Shown here in pieces: positions 1-8,876 of a DNA stretch of 64,000 nucleotides (position 1 is the first letter of the stretch; every line of letters starts with the position of its first letter). The notes under the pieces were generated by a model. The model was not told the DNA's origin and made no database searches. It was given only the letters and a program-made list of their open reading frames with translations. Origin of the DNA: Idiomarina sp. Its GTDB lineage: Bacteria > Pseudomonadota > Gammaproteobacteria > Enterobacterales > Alteromonadaceae. The translations under genes were made by a program, and so were the position numbers. The stretch lies in assembly GCA_020831965.1 (NCBI GenBank), contig JAFIFP010000008.1, positions 88,399-152,398 on the forward strand, read 5' to 3'.

Positions 1-1506
1 GCCGCCATCCAAAAGTGGGAGGCGCTCTACTGCAGCGGTTTCAGGGGACCAAAGACCTACACCTTGATTGGTGCCAATCCACACCTGCTGCTGGCTGTCA
101 GTAAAGAGGAACCGAACATTTGCTTCAAACATGCCGTCTCGTTCTGTAACCTTCGTAAACACACCAGATGAAGGCTGATAACGATATAGAAGTCCCGGAT
201 TCACACCAATCCAGACGTCATCCGTGACACGTTGTGTCATTGCGGTTATCCAGCCGCCACCCAGATCCGGTCCCGGTCGATAGCCACGTGTGACACCTTG
301 ACCACGCTCAAACACATCAATACCGTTACCCCGTGTCCCGATAAAGATGGGGCCTTGCTCGAGCTCCAAAATGCTACTCACATTTGCATCCGACAGTGAA
401 CCCGGCTGAAGCAAACTCAAGCGCAAGGTGGACAATCCATTCATCCGCCCGGTAACACGCTGAACACCCGAACCGTAGCCCGCCACCCAGAAAATGCCAG
501 ACCGATCCTGCAACATGGCGCGTGCGTCATTGTTCGCCAAACTAAAGCGGTTGGACGGGTCATGCTCCACTTCCCCGAGCAACTCGATCGTGTCGGCATC
601 AATACGCAAAATTCCCGCATGGCGGGCTAACCAGATCTCGTTGTCGGCAGGTTGTCCTATGGCATTTACGGTTGATGAACGCCCTGCCTCAATGGACGAA
701 CGAATCGCCCGAACTTCACCCGACTGAGGTGAATATCGATAGGCTCCAACACTCTCCGTACCAATCCAGATACGTTGCGCCTCGTCTGCATAGAGTGTGC
801 GAATTGAGGCTTCTTCGAGAATGTTGCCCTGAACGGCCTTTTCAAACGCCTCCCCGTTGTCTGCCAATACATACAGCCCACTGCGTGTCCCAGCCCATAG
901 GCGTCCATCAGGGGTCATTAGCAAGGTTCTGACGGACGGATTATCCAGACCGTTGGTAATCAACTTTTGTGAGCGAATCACCCCTTCTGTTGGATCAAAG
1001 GCCACCCGGTAGATACCGTTGGTGGTGCCAAAAAGTAAATCGCCATCCTGATCGAGAGCGAGCGACGTGACGCGCCCTAGTGCCGGTTCTGCAAAAATCT
1101 CATCTGTGGAGTGTAAACGTACAAAGGCGTCGGTGGTGGGATCATAGTAAGACACGCCCCCTGGTTCACTGGCGACCCACAAACCTCCTTCCTCGCCCGG
1201 CAAGATCGCCCGCACAAAATTGCCAGAAATGGTGCTGTAGTCAGTGACATGGCTCGCATACAGTCGAAAGCGATAACCGTCGTAGCGCACTAAACCTGCG
1301 GGGGTGCCAATCCAGAGAAACCCTACGCTGTCTTCTGCGAGCGAAGTAACCACATTATCGGGAATACTTTGTGAGTCACCGATAGACTCAAACTGAGGCG
1401 AAAAAGGAGGAAAGTTGGCGCTCGCAACACTCGCAAAGCCAGCAAACAGCATCAGCATGGCGTATGCAAGCCATCGCGGTAAACCGACCCTGTTCATGTT
1501 GCGCAT
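1..1506 (-). CDS. Two-component-regulator propeller (Reg_prop) protein, C-terminus off the window
   Basis: The minus strand is open from an ATG at 1506 to the window edge (502 codons, no stop). An N-terminal signal-type hydrophobic segment (about residues 8-30, ending near ASA) precedes a periplasmic region built of repeated propeller blades: SIPDNVVTSLAED...GFLWIGT, RLWAGTRSGLY, RIWIGTESVG, GIFWVAGYGSG, VWIGTNQGVGLW. The WIGT/LWxGT repeat is the signature of the Reg_prop beta-propeller found at the N-terminus of hybrid sensor kinases and GGDEF sensors. A weak AAGG lies just before 1506; a second ATG at 1497 is an alternative start. The output domain is outside the window, so whether this is a histidine kinase or a diguanylate cyclase cannot be said. 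Confidence 0.8.
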   Translation of the reverse strand, partial: MRNMNRVGLPRWLAYAMLMLFAGFASVASANFPPFSPQFESIGDSQSIPDNVVTSLAEDSVGFLWIGTPAGLVRYDGYRFRLYASHVTDYSTISGNFVRAILPGEEGGLWVASEPGGVSYYDPTTDAFVRLHSTDEIFAEPALGRVTSLALDQDGDLLFGTTNGIYRVAFDPTEGVIRSQKLITNGLDNPSVRTLLMTPDGRLWAGTRSGLYVLADNGEAFEKAVQGNILEEASIRTLYADEAQRIWIGTESVGAYRYSPQSGEVRAIRSSIEAGRSSTVNAIGQPADNEIWLARHAGILRIDADTIELLGEVEHDPSNRFSLANNDARAMLQDRSGIFWVAGYGSGVQRVTGRMNGLSTLRLSLLQPGSLSDANVSSILELEQGPIFIGTRGNGIDVFERGQGVTRGYRPGPDLGGGWITAMTQRVTDDVWIGVNPGLLYRYQPSSGVFTKVTERDGMFEANVRFLFTDSQQQVWIGTNQGVGLWSPETAAVERLPLLDGG

Positions 1507-1569
1507 ATCTCGCCTTGTTTAGTTACAGAAATGTTAATTAATCAAGGTTAAGCTGCTGTCGATTGAAGG

Positions 1570-1827
1570 TCAATCACTTGCCGTATCCAGTTCAAGCCGA
1601 GTCAGGAGAATTAGCGCTTCATCGCGTGTTGAACCACACACATCGGGCATTGCTGAGAATTCAGCACAGACTTGCGGACGATCAGGATGCGCGAAGATGG
1701 CGCAAAGAAGATTTTCATCGAGGTGAATACAACGGGTGTTTGCGGGTTTGCCTTGAGGCATGCCCGGAATCGGGCTAGTAATGGAGGGTGCGATGCAACA
1801 AGCACCACACCCCATTCGGCACTCCAT
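1570..1827 (-). CDS. YkgJ-family cysteine-cluster protein
   Basis: A small 85-residue protein beginning with a dense cysteine cluster (C3, C7, C10, C11; pattern CxxxCxxCC) followed by further cysteines near positions 33, 43, 54 and 64. This is the layout of the UPF0153/YkgJ family, thought to bind zinc or an iron-sulfur cluster; its function is not established. It starts 4 nt after the rpoH stop codon and is probably translated from the rpoH transcript. The family assignment is from the cysteine pattern and the GxPxGKPAN segment; no catalytic role is claimed. Confidence 0.75.
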   Translation of the reverse strand: MECRMGCGACCIAPSITSPIPGMPQGKPANTRCIHLDENLLCAIFAHPDRPQVCAEFSAMPDVCGSTRDEALILLTRLELDTASD

Positions 1828-1831
1828 GGAG

Positions 1832-2707
1832 CTACTGCATCGCCAGACGCAGTTTCTTCATGGCATTTTGTTCAAGCTGACGGATACGCTCGGCAGAGAC
1901 TTGGTATTCATCTGCCAGATCTTGCAGTGTCATTTTGCCGTCTTCTAACCAACGGGCACGCACAATATGCTGGCTCCGTTCGTCAAGGCTCGACAAGGCG
2001 TAGTGAAGACGCTGGTTCGCGTGTGCTTCCCAGTTTTCCGCTTCAACTGATTCCGCGAGGTCAGAGCTTTTGTCTTCAAGATATTGTGACGGCGAGAAGC
2101 TACTGCTTTCGCGCGCATCATCGTCGTCCGAACTCAATTCAAACGCTTGGTCATGGGCGCTCATTCGCGATTCCATTTCCAATACTTCTTTCGGACTTAC
2201 ACCCAGCTCTTTTGCAACGGCGTTCACTTCTTCACCCGTGAACCAACCTAAACGCTTTTTGGCCTTGCGTAAGTTAAAAAAGAGTTTCCGTTGTGCTTTG
2301 GTGGTCGCGACTTTCACAATGCGCCAATTGCGCAGAACGAACTCATGAATTTCGGCTTTGATCCAATGCACAGCAAAAGAAACAAGCCGCACACCAACAG
2401 TTGGGTCGAAGCGCTTGACCGCTTTCATCAGACCCACGTTACCTTCTTGGATAAGATCAGCTTGGGGCAAACCATAACCAGAATATCCTCTGGCGACATG
2501 CACCACAAAACGCAAATGCGACATGATTAATTGTTTTGCTGCGCTCAAATCACCATCTTGCTGAAGACGTTCAGCAAGTGATTTCTCTTCCTCGGCACTT
2601 AACATCGGAATGCTATTTACCGATGAGATGTAGGCTTCTAAGCTTCCCGTTTGAGGAACACTTAACTGGGACACACTTAGCGCCATTGAATTCATCTGTG
2701 CAGTCAT
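1832..2707 (-). CDS. rpoH: RNA polymerase heat-shock sigma factor sigma-32
   Basis: Directs RNA polymerase to heat-shock promoters. The 291-residue protein has region 2 around residues 65-105 ([30 protein letters not shown]), the RpoH-specific box [12 protein letters not shown] near residue 140 that separates sigma-32 from other group 3 sigma factors, and a C-terminal region 4 helix-turn-helix ([19 protein letters not shown]). ATG 2707 is chosen over an upstream in-frame TTG (2713) because GAGG lies 7 nt before it. It follows ftsYEX, the usual gammaproteobacterial order, but with a gap of about 265 bp, so it probably has its own promoter. A candidate target, the small heat-shock gene at 54.1 kb, lies in the same window. 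Confidence 0.97.
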   Translation of the reverse strand: MTAQMNSMALSVSQLSVPQTGSLEAYISSVNSIPMLSAEEEKSLAERLQQDGDLSAAKQLIMSHLRFVVHVARGYSGYGLPQADLIQEGNVGLMKAVKRFDPTVGVRLVSFAVHWIKAEIHEFVLRNWRIVKVATTKAQRKLFFNLRKAKKRLGWFTGEEVNAVAKELGVSPKEVLEMESRMSAHDQAFELSSDDDDARESSSFSPSQYLEDKSSDLAESVEAENWEAHANQRLHYALSSLDERSQHIVRARWLEDGKMTLQDLADEYQVSAERIRQLEQNAMKKLRLAMQ

Positions 2708-2971
2708 GGACAAACCTCACTTCAAGCGAATGTATGACTAAAACAAAACCTCTCTTCGAGCAGGCATTTTTTTGAGTCATTCAGCGCGCAAAAGTTCCGC
2801 GCGAACACAGCATTCTAGCAAAGCTAAGCAGGCTTGCAAGCATTGCTAATGCTGGATTTTCTTTTTCTTTAATTACCCAGTGCTTAGGGTATTTTCACCC
2901 CCCTAGAATCAGGGGGCTGCGAGACTTAATTACGAAATTCTAGCAGATTCGGATGACAATCGAATGACACC

Positions 2972-3961
2972 CTAGCGTGGTTCAATGGCGGCCACATGGC
3001 GGCGTACCGCAACCCAAGAGCCCAATAAGCCCAAGCCGATAGCAACGCCCCACAGGAACAACACCTCAGTGAATGACAAACCGACCAAGCGGAAGCTACC
3101 TTCATAGAGTTCGGCAACACGGGTCACGGCTCGACTGATCCACCAGACTAATAGTAGGGTCGCAAACCACGCAATCACGCCGCCCAGTACCCCATACCAA
3201 AAGCCCGTATACAAAAATGGGCGCTGAATATAGCCGTCAGTGGCACCGACCAACTTCATGACAATAATCTCGTCACGCCGATTCAAAATCATGAGTCGAA
3301 TGGTATTCCCAACAATCAGTACCACAGCACCACACAACAGAATGGCGAGGGCGCCCAACACATCTTCCACTAAACGGGTTAATGCCTGTAACCGCTCTAA
3401 CCACTGCAAATCGATCCGTCCGGAACTGACTTCTCGTTCGTTCGAGAGCTGCGCCAATAAGTCAGCGGCGCGATCTGCCGACCGATAATCGACTGTTGGC
3501 ACAACCACCAGCACATCCGGCAAAGGGTTGCGGTCTAAATAATCTAAAGCACTACCAAACCCGGAGGTTTCTCGGAATTCACGTAGCCCCTCATCACGGG
3601 GGATCAGCGTGACGCGTTCAACTTGGTCTTTCAATGCGACGCGCTGAACGAAATTTTCAATCTCAGAGGTTTGCAAATCTTTCCGTAGCGACAAGGAAAT
3701 TTCCGCAGCATTGTCCCAACCCGAAGTGGCAGCTTCGCTATTTTTCACCAACACATACATGGTAGAAGGAAGCGTCAAGCTTAGCCCCAACACCGCAATG
3801 GTCATAATGGAAGCGATAGGATTTCGAGATAGCTCACCCAAGCTGCCCGTCGCTTGCTGCAAATTGTGAATCCAGAACATGGTAAAGCGACGCCAGCGCG
3901 AAATGCTCACCGTCTTTGCGCCGCTGCGCTGCTCTTGATTAGGACGTTTTTGCGCACTCAT
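2972..3961 (-). CDS. ftsX: Cell-division ABC-transporter-like permease FtsX
   Basis: Membrane partner of FtsE; the FtsEX complex at the septal ring controls periplasmic amidases through EnvC-type activators. The 329-residue protein has a basic cytoplasmic N-terminus, a first membrane helix at about 50-70, a periplasmic domain at about 80-205, and three C-terminal helices carrying the FtsX-type permease domain (IRLMILNRRDEIIVMKLVGA, about 243-262). Its ATG overlaps the ftsE stop by 4 nt (ATGA), so the two are translationally coupled. Length matches the E. coli protein (about 350 aa). Confidence 0.96.
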   Translation of the reverse strand: MSAQKRPNQEQRSGAKTVSISRWRRFTMFWIHNLQQATGSLGELSRNPIASIMTIAVLGLSLTLPSTMYVLVKNSEAATSGWDNAAEISLSLRKDLQTSEIENFVQRVALKDQVERVTLIPRDEGLREFRETSGFGSALDYLDRNPLPDVLVVVPTVDYRSADRAADLLAQLSNEREVSSGRIDLQWLERLQALTRLVEDVLGALAILLCGAVVLIVGNTIRLMILNRRDEIIVMKLVGATDGYIQRPFLYTGFWYGVLGGVIAWFATLLLVWWISRAVTRVAELYEGSFRLVGLSFTEVLFLWGVAIGLGLLGSWVAVRRHVAAIEPR

Positions 3962-4659
3962 CGTCCAGACTCCATGAGCGGATCAGTGCTGCTATTAGCC
4001 AGACCATCATTAATCATCTGGCCATTTTTCAGGGTGAGCGTACGGTATTTCATACGGGCAATAAGGCCTAGATCATGGGTGGCAATCAGTACCGCCACAC
4101 CCACTTCATTGAAGCTTTCAAACAACCGCATGATATCCATTGAAAGTTTGGGATCTAAGTTTCCCGTCGGCTCGTCCGCCAACAGGAGCGGTGGTTTATT
4201 CACAATGGCTCGCGCAATACCGACACGCTGTTGCTCACCACCTGACAGCATCATTGGGTAATGGCGCTCTTTGCCGCTCAAGCCAACCTTTTCCAAGGAC
4301 GCTTGCACACGTTTACGGGCTTCACCTTGGGTATAGCCCTCGATGTAAAGCGGCAAGGCGACGTTATCGAAAACAGTTTTCTCCATCAGCAAGCGATGGT
4401 CTTGGAAAATCATGCCGATATCACGGCGAAGATAAGGGATTTGTTGGCGCGTGATTTTGCGCAAATCATGACCATTGATCATGACGCGACCCACACTTGC
4501 GCGCTCCATCAAGGCAATTAAACGCAATAAGGTACTTTTGCCGGCACCCGAGTGGCCCGTTAAAAACGCCATTTCCCCAGCATTCAGCTCAAAGGTCACT
4601 TGGTTCAGTGCCTGAAAGCCACCTGGGTAGGTTTTACTGACCTGATCGAAGCGGATCAT
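3958..4659 (-). CDS. ftsE: Cell-division ATP-binding protein FtsE
   Basis: ABC ATPase of the FtsEX complex. Visible motifs in order: Walker A GHSGAGKST (about 35-43), Q-loop MIFQDHRLL, ABC signature LSGGEQQR (about 138), Walker B LLLADEPTGNLD, and the switch histidine in ATHD. The 233-residue length is typical (E. coli 222). It overlaps both neighbours by 4 nt (ATGA with the ftsY stop upstream and the ftsX start downstream), giving a tightly coupled ftsY-ftsE-ftsX operon. Confidence 0.97.
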   Translation of the reverse strand: MIRFDQVSKTYPGGFQALNQVTFELNAGEMAFLTGHSGAGKSTLLRLIALMERASVGRVMINGHDLRKITRQQIPYLRRDIGMIFQDHRLLMEKTVFDNVALPLYIEGYTQGEARKRVQASLEKVGLSGKERHYPMMLSGGEQQRVGIARAIVNKPPLLLADEPTGNLDPKLSMDIMRLFESFNEVGVAVLIATHDLGLIARMKYRTLTLKNGQMINDGLANSSTDPLMESGR

Positions 4660-5810
4660 GCGTTATCGCTTTCCTTGTCGTCGGTGAAAAGTGCCTGTAC
4701 AAATTCTTCAGCGGTAAATGGACGAAGGTCATCAAGCTGCTCGCCGACACCAATATAGCGAATAGGAATACCAAAACGATCCGCTAAAGCAAATATAACG
4801 CCGCCTTTCGCGGTACCATCCAATTTGGTCATAACCAGTCCGGTGAGACCGACCGCTTCATTAAATATCTTGGTTTGGTTCATGGCATTCTGACCGGTGC
4901 CTGCATCAAGCGTCAACATGACTTCGTGAGGCATGGCCGGATCGAGTTTCTTCATGACCCGCACAATCTTCTTCAATTCTTCCATCAAGTTGGATTTGTT
5001 CTGCAAACGTCCTGCGGTGTCCGCAATCAACACATCCACTTTACGCGCCTTTGCCGCCTCGACCGCGTCGAACAATACCGACGCACTGTCTGCGCCAGTA
5101 TGCTGTGCAATCACCGGAATGTCGTTGCGCTCGCCCCAAACTTGCAGCTGCTCGACTGCTGCGGCACGGAAAGTATCGCCAGCGGCCAGCATGACAGATT
5201 TACCTTCGGACTTGAACTGACGTGCCAACTTACCAATGGTCGTGGTTTTACCCACGCCGTTCACACCCACCATGAGAATAACGAAAGGTCCTTGGTGGTC
5301 GGTTGGAATCACCAACGGCTGACTGACGGGCGTTAATACTTTAGCTAACTCTTCTTTTAGCTTGTCGTAGAGCGCTTCGGCGTCTTGCAGGTCTTTACGC
5401 GAAGCATGTTCAGTCAGCTGCTGGATAATCCGTGACGTAGTTTCTACACCAACATCTGCCAGCAACAGTTGTGTTTCTAAGTCTTCGAAGAGTTCGTCAT
5501 CGATTTTCTTGCCCAAAAACAGACTACTGAGCCCACTGCCTAGAGAGCTTGAGGTCTTTTTCAGACCATCACGCAGACGCTGCAACCAGCCCTTGCGGGC
5601 CGGACGCTCGGCCTCTTTTTCTCGGTTGGACTGTTCTCGCTTGGCATGCGCTTCGGCCGTCACTGTCGCACAGTCATCCACTGCCGAAGGCGGCGATATG
5701 GGTGCTTCTGAAGAAGACTCGGGCGCTTCTGGTTGAGCCTCGGCAGGGGTCTGCTCAGCGTCCTTTGAACGCTTAAACCAAGATGAAAATAACGAACCTT
5801 TCTCGCTCAT
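4656..5810 (-). CDS. ftsY: Signal recognition particle receptor FtsY
   Basis: GTPase receptor that brings SRP-ribosome complexes to the inner membrane. It has an acidic, low-complexity A domain at about residues 15-75 (Pro/Glu/Ala/Ser rich), then the NG domain: N-domain helices, P-loop GVNGVGKTTT, DTAGR, TKLDG and the closing GxGE. ATG 5810 is preferred to the upstream in-frame TTG at 5822, since GAAG sits 7 nt before 5810. Length 384 aa; E. coli FtsY has a longer A domain (497 aa). First gene of ftsYEX and divergent from rsmD, as in many gammaproteobacteria. Confidence 0.96.
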   Translation of the reverse strand: MSEKGSLFSSWFKRSKDAEQTPAEAQPEAPESSSEAPISPPSAVDDCATVTAEAHAKREQSNREKEAERPARKGWLQRLRDGLKKTSSSLGSGLSSLFLGKKIDDELFEDLETQLLLADVGVETTSRIIQQLTEHASRKDLQDAEALYDKLKEELAKVLTPVSQPLVIPTDHQGPFVILMVGVNGVGKTTTIGKLARQFKSEGKSVMLAAGDTFRAAAVEQLQVWGERNDIPVIAQHTGADSASVLFDAVEAAKARKVDVLIADTAGRLQNKSNLMEELKKIVRVMKKLDPAMPHEVMLTLDAGTGQNAMNQTKIFNEAVGLTGLVMTKLDGTAKGGVIFALADRFGIPIRYIGVGEQLDDLRPFTAEEFVQALFTDDKESDNA

Positions 5811-5957
5811 GATTGACTTCAATTCCGCTAAAAGAAGAAGTTTAACACGGGGGTCACAGGCTGTTAACGGGACTGCTGGTTTTTTGATCCCTGCAAAACG
5901 CTAGGAGTCATGTACAATTCACTCATTCGAGCAATTTTGATAAGCAACGAGTTCCCC

Positions 5958-6566
5958 ATGGCACCCAAACCGCGCGCTACTCCCGGCCCCAAAGTCTCCG
6001 CCCGCTCTAAGTCTGCTGCAGACGGTAAAATCCGTATTATCGGCGGGCGTTGGCGTGGCCGTAAGTTGCCCGTGCCTGATTTAACCGGTTTACGGCCCAC
6101 CACGGATCGGCTGCGGGAAACATTATTTAATTGGCTACAGTTCGAATTGCAGGGCAAGGCGGTTCTAGACGCATTCGCGGGAACAGGCAGTCTAGGTCTC
6201 GAAGCCTTATCTCGCGGCGCAGCACAGGTGACTTTCGTAGAGGCCGCGACCCCCGCGTTTCGCCAACTACGCGAAAATCTCCGCACTCTGGCAACAGAAG
6301 CCGACGTGATTCAAGGTGACGCGCTGCTCTATCTCAGCGCGACCGGTGGGCCCTTCGATGTGGTGTTCTTAGATCCGCCCTTTGGCCATGGGTTTGTGCA
6401 AAAAGCAGTAGATGCGTTAAATCAGGAGCATTGGCTCAATCCGGGCGCTTGGGTTTATATCGAAACAGAAGTCGACGCCCAGTATCAAACACCTGCGCAT
6501 TGGCAGCTGCATCGTGAAAAAGCCGCCGGCCAAGTTCGTGCTTGTTTATTCAAACTTCCAGGCTAG
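5958..6566 (+). CDS. rsmD: 16S rRNA (guanine-966-N2)-methyltransferase
   Basis: Methylates G966 of 16S rRNA in the assembled small subunit. Shows the family's N-terminal IIGGRWRGRKLPVP and RPTTDRLRETLFNWL, SAM-binding motif I LDAFAGTGSLGLEALSRGA, and the catalytic VVFLDPPFG. Start chosen at ATG 5958 (MAPKPR), with CGAG about 8 nt upstream; an in-frame ATG at 5910 would add 16 residues but lies on a TACAAT sequence (5913-5918) that could be the promoter -10. Divergent from ftsY; its stop codon overlaps the stop of the convergent DUF416 gene by 4 nt. Confidence 0.93.
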   Translation: MAPKPRATPGPKVSARSKSAADGKIRIIGGRWRGRKLPVPDLTGLRPTTDRLRETLFNWLQFELQGKAVLDAFAGTGSLGLEALSRGAAQVTFVEAATPAFRQLRENLRTLATEADVIQGDALLYLSATGGPFDVVFLDPPFGHGFVQKAVDALNQEHWLNPGAWVYIETEVDAQYQTPAHWQLHREKAAGQVRACLFKLPG

Positions 6567-7153
6567 CTTAATCCCAGATTCGAGTGCCCTTCCGCACGTG
6601 CGATAGCACGAACTTCACGCACGAGCTCTTTTGTGACCAATTCATTTTCGCCGAGAAACTCCACCATGGCATCTTGCGTTTCACGCTCGTACGCCATCAG
6701 CGGGTGCTCTTCAATTGCTACCGCACGGTCGTCTGCGTCTTCAATATCCGCAAACTCACCAAGTTCCAAGTAATGAGCGACTGAGCCTTGGGAAATCTTC
6801 GCTACATCTAAAAAAGGTGCCGTTTCTTTGTCGGCAATCCCTTGCAGTAGACAGCTAATAGCGGTGCAAGCGGCAATTGCCGGATACACCCCAAGCACAT
6901 CGAACTCAGCAGCATCGGGAGTTACTGACTCCAGTTTTTCCTGCCAGCGCTCCCAATCAGTGTTTTGTTTCGTGCCTAATTTGTCCCACACAGCATTCAG
7001 CGCACCGCGCAGAAAACGCACCTCTCCGGTGCCAGTAAGCTTTGCGAATAGCTCATAATTCGGTAGTAAGCGCTCACATAGGTAAGCGGCCAAGACAGCT
7101 TGATGAGCGCTGTCCATGTGACGAATCCGTTGAAACAATGTTTTACGTGCCAT
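6563..7153 (-). CDS. DUF416 (YjaG-type) protein
   Basis: A 196-residue soluble, acidic, all-helical-looking protein that resembles the DUF416/YjaG family. The supporting features are the N-terminal FQRIRHMDSAHQAVLAAYLCERLLPNY and the C-terminal LVTKELVREVRAIARAEGHSNLGLS. The molecular function of the family is unknown. It begins 2 nt after the stop of the MarC-like gene, so the two are probably cotranscribed. It converges on rsmD with a 4-nt overlap of the stops. Confidence 0.85.
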   Translation of the reverse strand: MARKTLFQRIRHMDSAHQAVLAAYLCERLLPNYELFAKLTGTGEVRFLRGALNAVWDKLGTKQNTDWERWQEKLESVTPDAAEFDVLGVYPAIAACTAISCLLQGIADKETAPFLDVAKISQGSVAHYLELGEFADIEDADDRAVAIEEHPLMAYERETQDAMVEFLGENELVTKELVREVRAIARAEGHSNLGLS

Positions 7154-7155
7154 GC

Positions 7156-7752
7156 TTACACCCCACCCTGTTCAACATATTTCATGATGCCGTCGAGGAA
7201 CATCTGCACCGAAATCATGACGAGGATCATCCCCATGAGCCGTTCGATTGCGTTCAGCCCGCGCTGACCTAATGCACGTAAGAAGACGCTGCTAAACATC
7301 AATACAGTCGCTGAAATCAACCAAGCGACGGCAGCAGCGAGAGTCCAATCGAGCATACGGTCGGGTGACTGGTTCGCTAACAGTAGCAGCGACGCAAACA
7401 ACGATGGACCAGAAATGAGTGGAATGGCGAGCGGCACGATAAATGGCTCGTCGCCCGCGGGTAGACCAAGCACGCCGCCTGGCTGCGGGAAAATCATCCG
7501 CAGAGCGATAATAAAGAGAATAATACCACCCGCGATACTCACGGCTTCTTGTCGTAGCCCGAGAGACGACAGCAGGCTGGTTCCCAAATAGAGAAACAGC
7601 AGCATGAAGATCAACGCGAAAATCAGTTCACGCGCCAAAACCACGCGCCGACGCTTGGGTTCCACATGGCGTAGCACCGAGATAAAGATCGGTAAATTAC
7701 CCAAGGGGTTCATAATCAACAGTAAGGTAATTGAGGCCGTCCAAATATCCAT
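7156..7752 (-). CDS. MarC/YhgN-family integral membrane protein
   Basis: 198 residues with six predicted membrane helices and the MarC-family features: LLIMNPLGNLPIFISVL near the N-terminus, an AGGIILFIIALRMI segment, and IPLISGPSLFASLLLL mid-protein. MarC-type proteins were once linked to multiple antibiotic resistance, but that link has not held up and their substrate is unknown. The start is ATG 7752 with AGGAG 7 nt upstream, not the more distal 7920, which would add a non-membrane basic stretch overlapping the divergent gene. Followed after 2 nt by the DUF416 gene. Confidence 0.87.
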   Translation of the reverse strand: MDIWTASITLLLIMNPLGNLPIFISVLRHVEPKRRRVVLARELIFALIFMLLFLYLGTSLLSSLGLRQEAVSIAGGIILFIIALRMIFPQPGGVLGLPAGDEPFIVPLAIPLISGPSLFASLLLLANQSPDRMLDWTLAAAVAWLISATVLMFSSVFLRALGQRGLNAIERLMGMILVMISVQMFLDGIMKYVEQGGV

Positions 7753-7883
7753 GGTGTTCTCCTGAAGGTCTTTACACAGGCGGCAATTTTCCCTGCGAGC
7801 ACAAGTGCAATAGACTGGCGTGAAGCAATGCGCATAGTGTACTCTTTTGATGAATTCACGACCAGTGACAAGGGCAGGAAAAC

Positions 7884-8876
7884 GTGACCGGATGGCAGCA
7901 TGCAGCAGGGATTGACGCACTCAACCTCGACGCAATTCATCGCGCCGGTCAGCTGATCGAGCCATATATCGTTCATACGCCCGTATTGCATAGCTTAGAG
8001 CTCAATCGTTTAGCCGGTGCACAGCTCTGGTTTAAATGTGAAAATCTCCAGCATACTGGTGCATTTAAATTTCGTGGCGCGTGCCACGCCTTATTGCAAC
8101 TCACCAAAGAAGAGCGCGAAGCCGGCGTATTTACAGTCTCTTCAGGCAATCATGGCGCAGCCCTCGCTTATGCTGGCCAGCTCTTGAACATTCCCGTGCG
8201 GGTTGCTGTGCCGCGCACCGCGCCGCCGCTGAAAAAGGCTAATATTGCGCGCTATGGTGCCGAGATTACGGAAATCGAGCCGGGTATGGAAGCCCGTGAA
8301 GCCATTACCGCTGATTGGCACAAAACCACCGATGCGATTTTTGTACCGCCCTATGACCACCCCGCGATTATCGCCGGGCAAGGTACCGCCGCACTCGAAC
8401 TGATTCGCAGCTACCCGGATCTGGATTGTTTGATGACGCCTGTGGGCGGCGGCGGTTTGCTTGCCGGTACCAGTATGGTGGGACACAGCCAAGACCTGCC
8501 GGTATACGCAGCAGAACCAGAAACCGTGGATGACGCCTGGGCATCACTGCAAAGTGGTAAAATAGAGCCTGCACGCGGCCCCAACAGCATTTGCGATGGC
8601 CTGCTCACGCGCTTAGGTGATTACACATTTCCGATTATTCAAAGCCATGTATCCGAGATTCTACGCATTACAGATGCCGAGGTAGCACAAGCCATGCAGC
8701 TCTTATGGCAAGAGCTGAAAGTGATTGTGGAGCCCTCATCGGCCACTGTGCTTGCCGCAGTATTGCGCTACCCAGGACTGTTTCGTGACCGGCACATTGG
8801 TCTTATTCTCAGTGGGGGCAACGTCGATGTGACTCAGCTCCCTTGGCCCGTGCAAGGATTGGAGCTCAACCTATGA
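7884..8876 (+). CDS. Threonine-dehydratase / serine-racemase-family PLP enzyme
   Basis: A fold-type II PLP enzyme of 330 residues. The Schiff-base lysine is in TGAFKFRGA (about 58-66), SSGNHGAALA forms the substrate-binding Ser-Gly-Asn loop, and the glycine-rich phosphate loop is VGGGGLLAG. There is no C-terminal ACT domain, so this is the short catabolic or racemase-like type and not biosynthetic IlvA. Starts at GTG 7884 behind AGGA. The stop overlaps the start of the next gene (ATGA), which encodes a D-threonine-aldolase-like enzyme, so the pair likely shares a substrate pool: L-threo-3-hydroxyaspartate, D-serine/D-threonine or similar. The exact substrate cannot be read from the sequence. 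Confidence 0.88.
   Translation: MTGWQHAAGIDALNLDAIHRAGQLIEPYIVHTPVLHSLELNRLAGAQLWFKCENLQHTGAFKFRGACHALLQLTKEEREAGVFTVSSGNHGAALAYAGQLLNIPVRVAVPRTAPPLKKANIARYGAEITEIEPGMEAREAITADWHKTTDAIFVPPYDHPAIIAGQGTAALELIRSYPDLDCLMTPVGGGGLLAGTSMVGHSQDLPVYAAEPETVDDAWASLQSGKIEPARGPNSICDGLLTRLGDYTFPIIQSHVSEILRITDAEVAQAMQLLWQELKVIVEPSSATVLAAVLRYPGLFRDRHIGLILSGGNVDVTQLPWPVQGLELNL

Noticed and set aside
2898..2916. Hairpin CCCCC...GGGGG between ftsX and rpoH as a terminator
   Set aside because: Only a short stem and no T-run on the minus strand; not strong enough to call.
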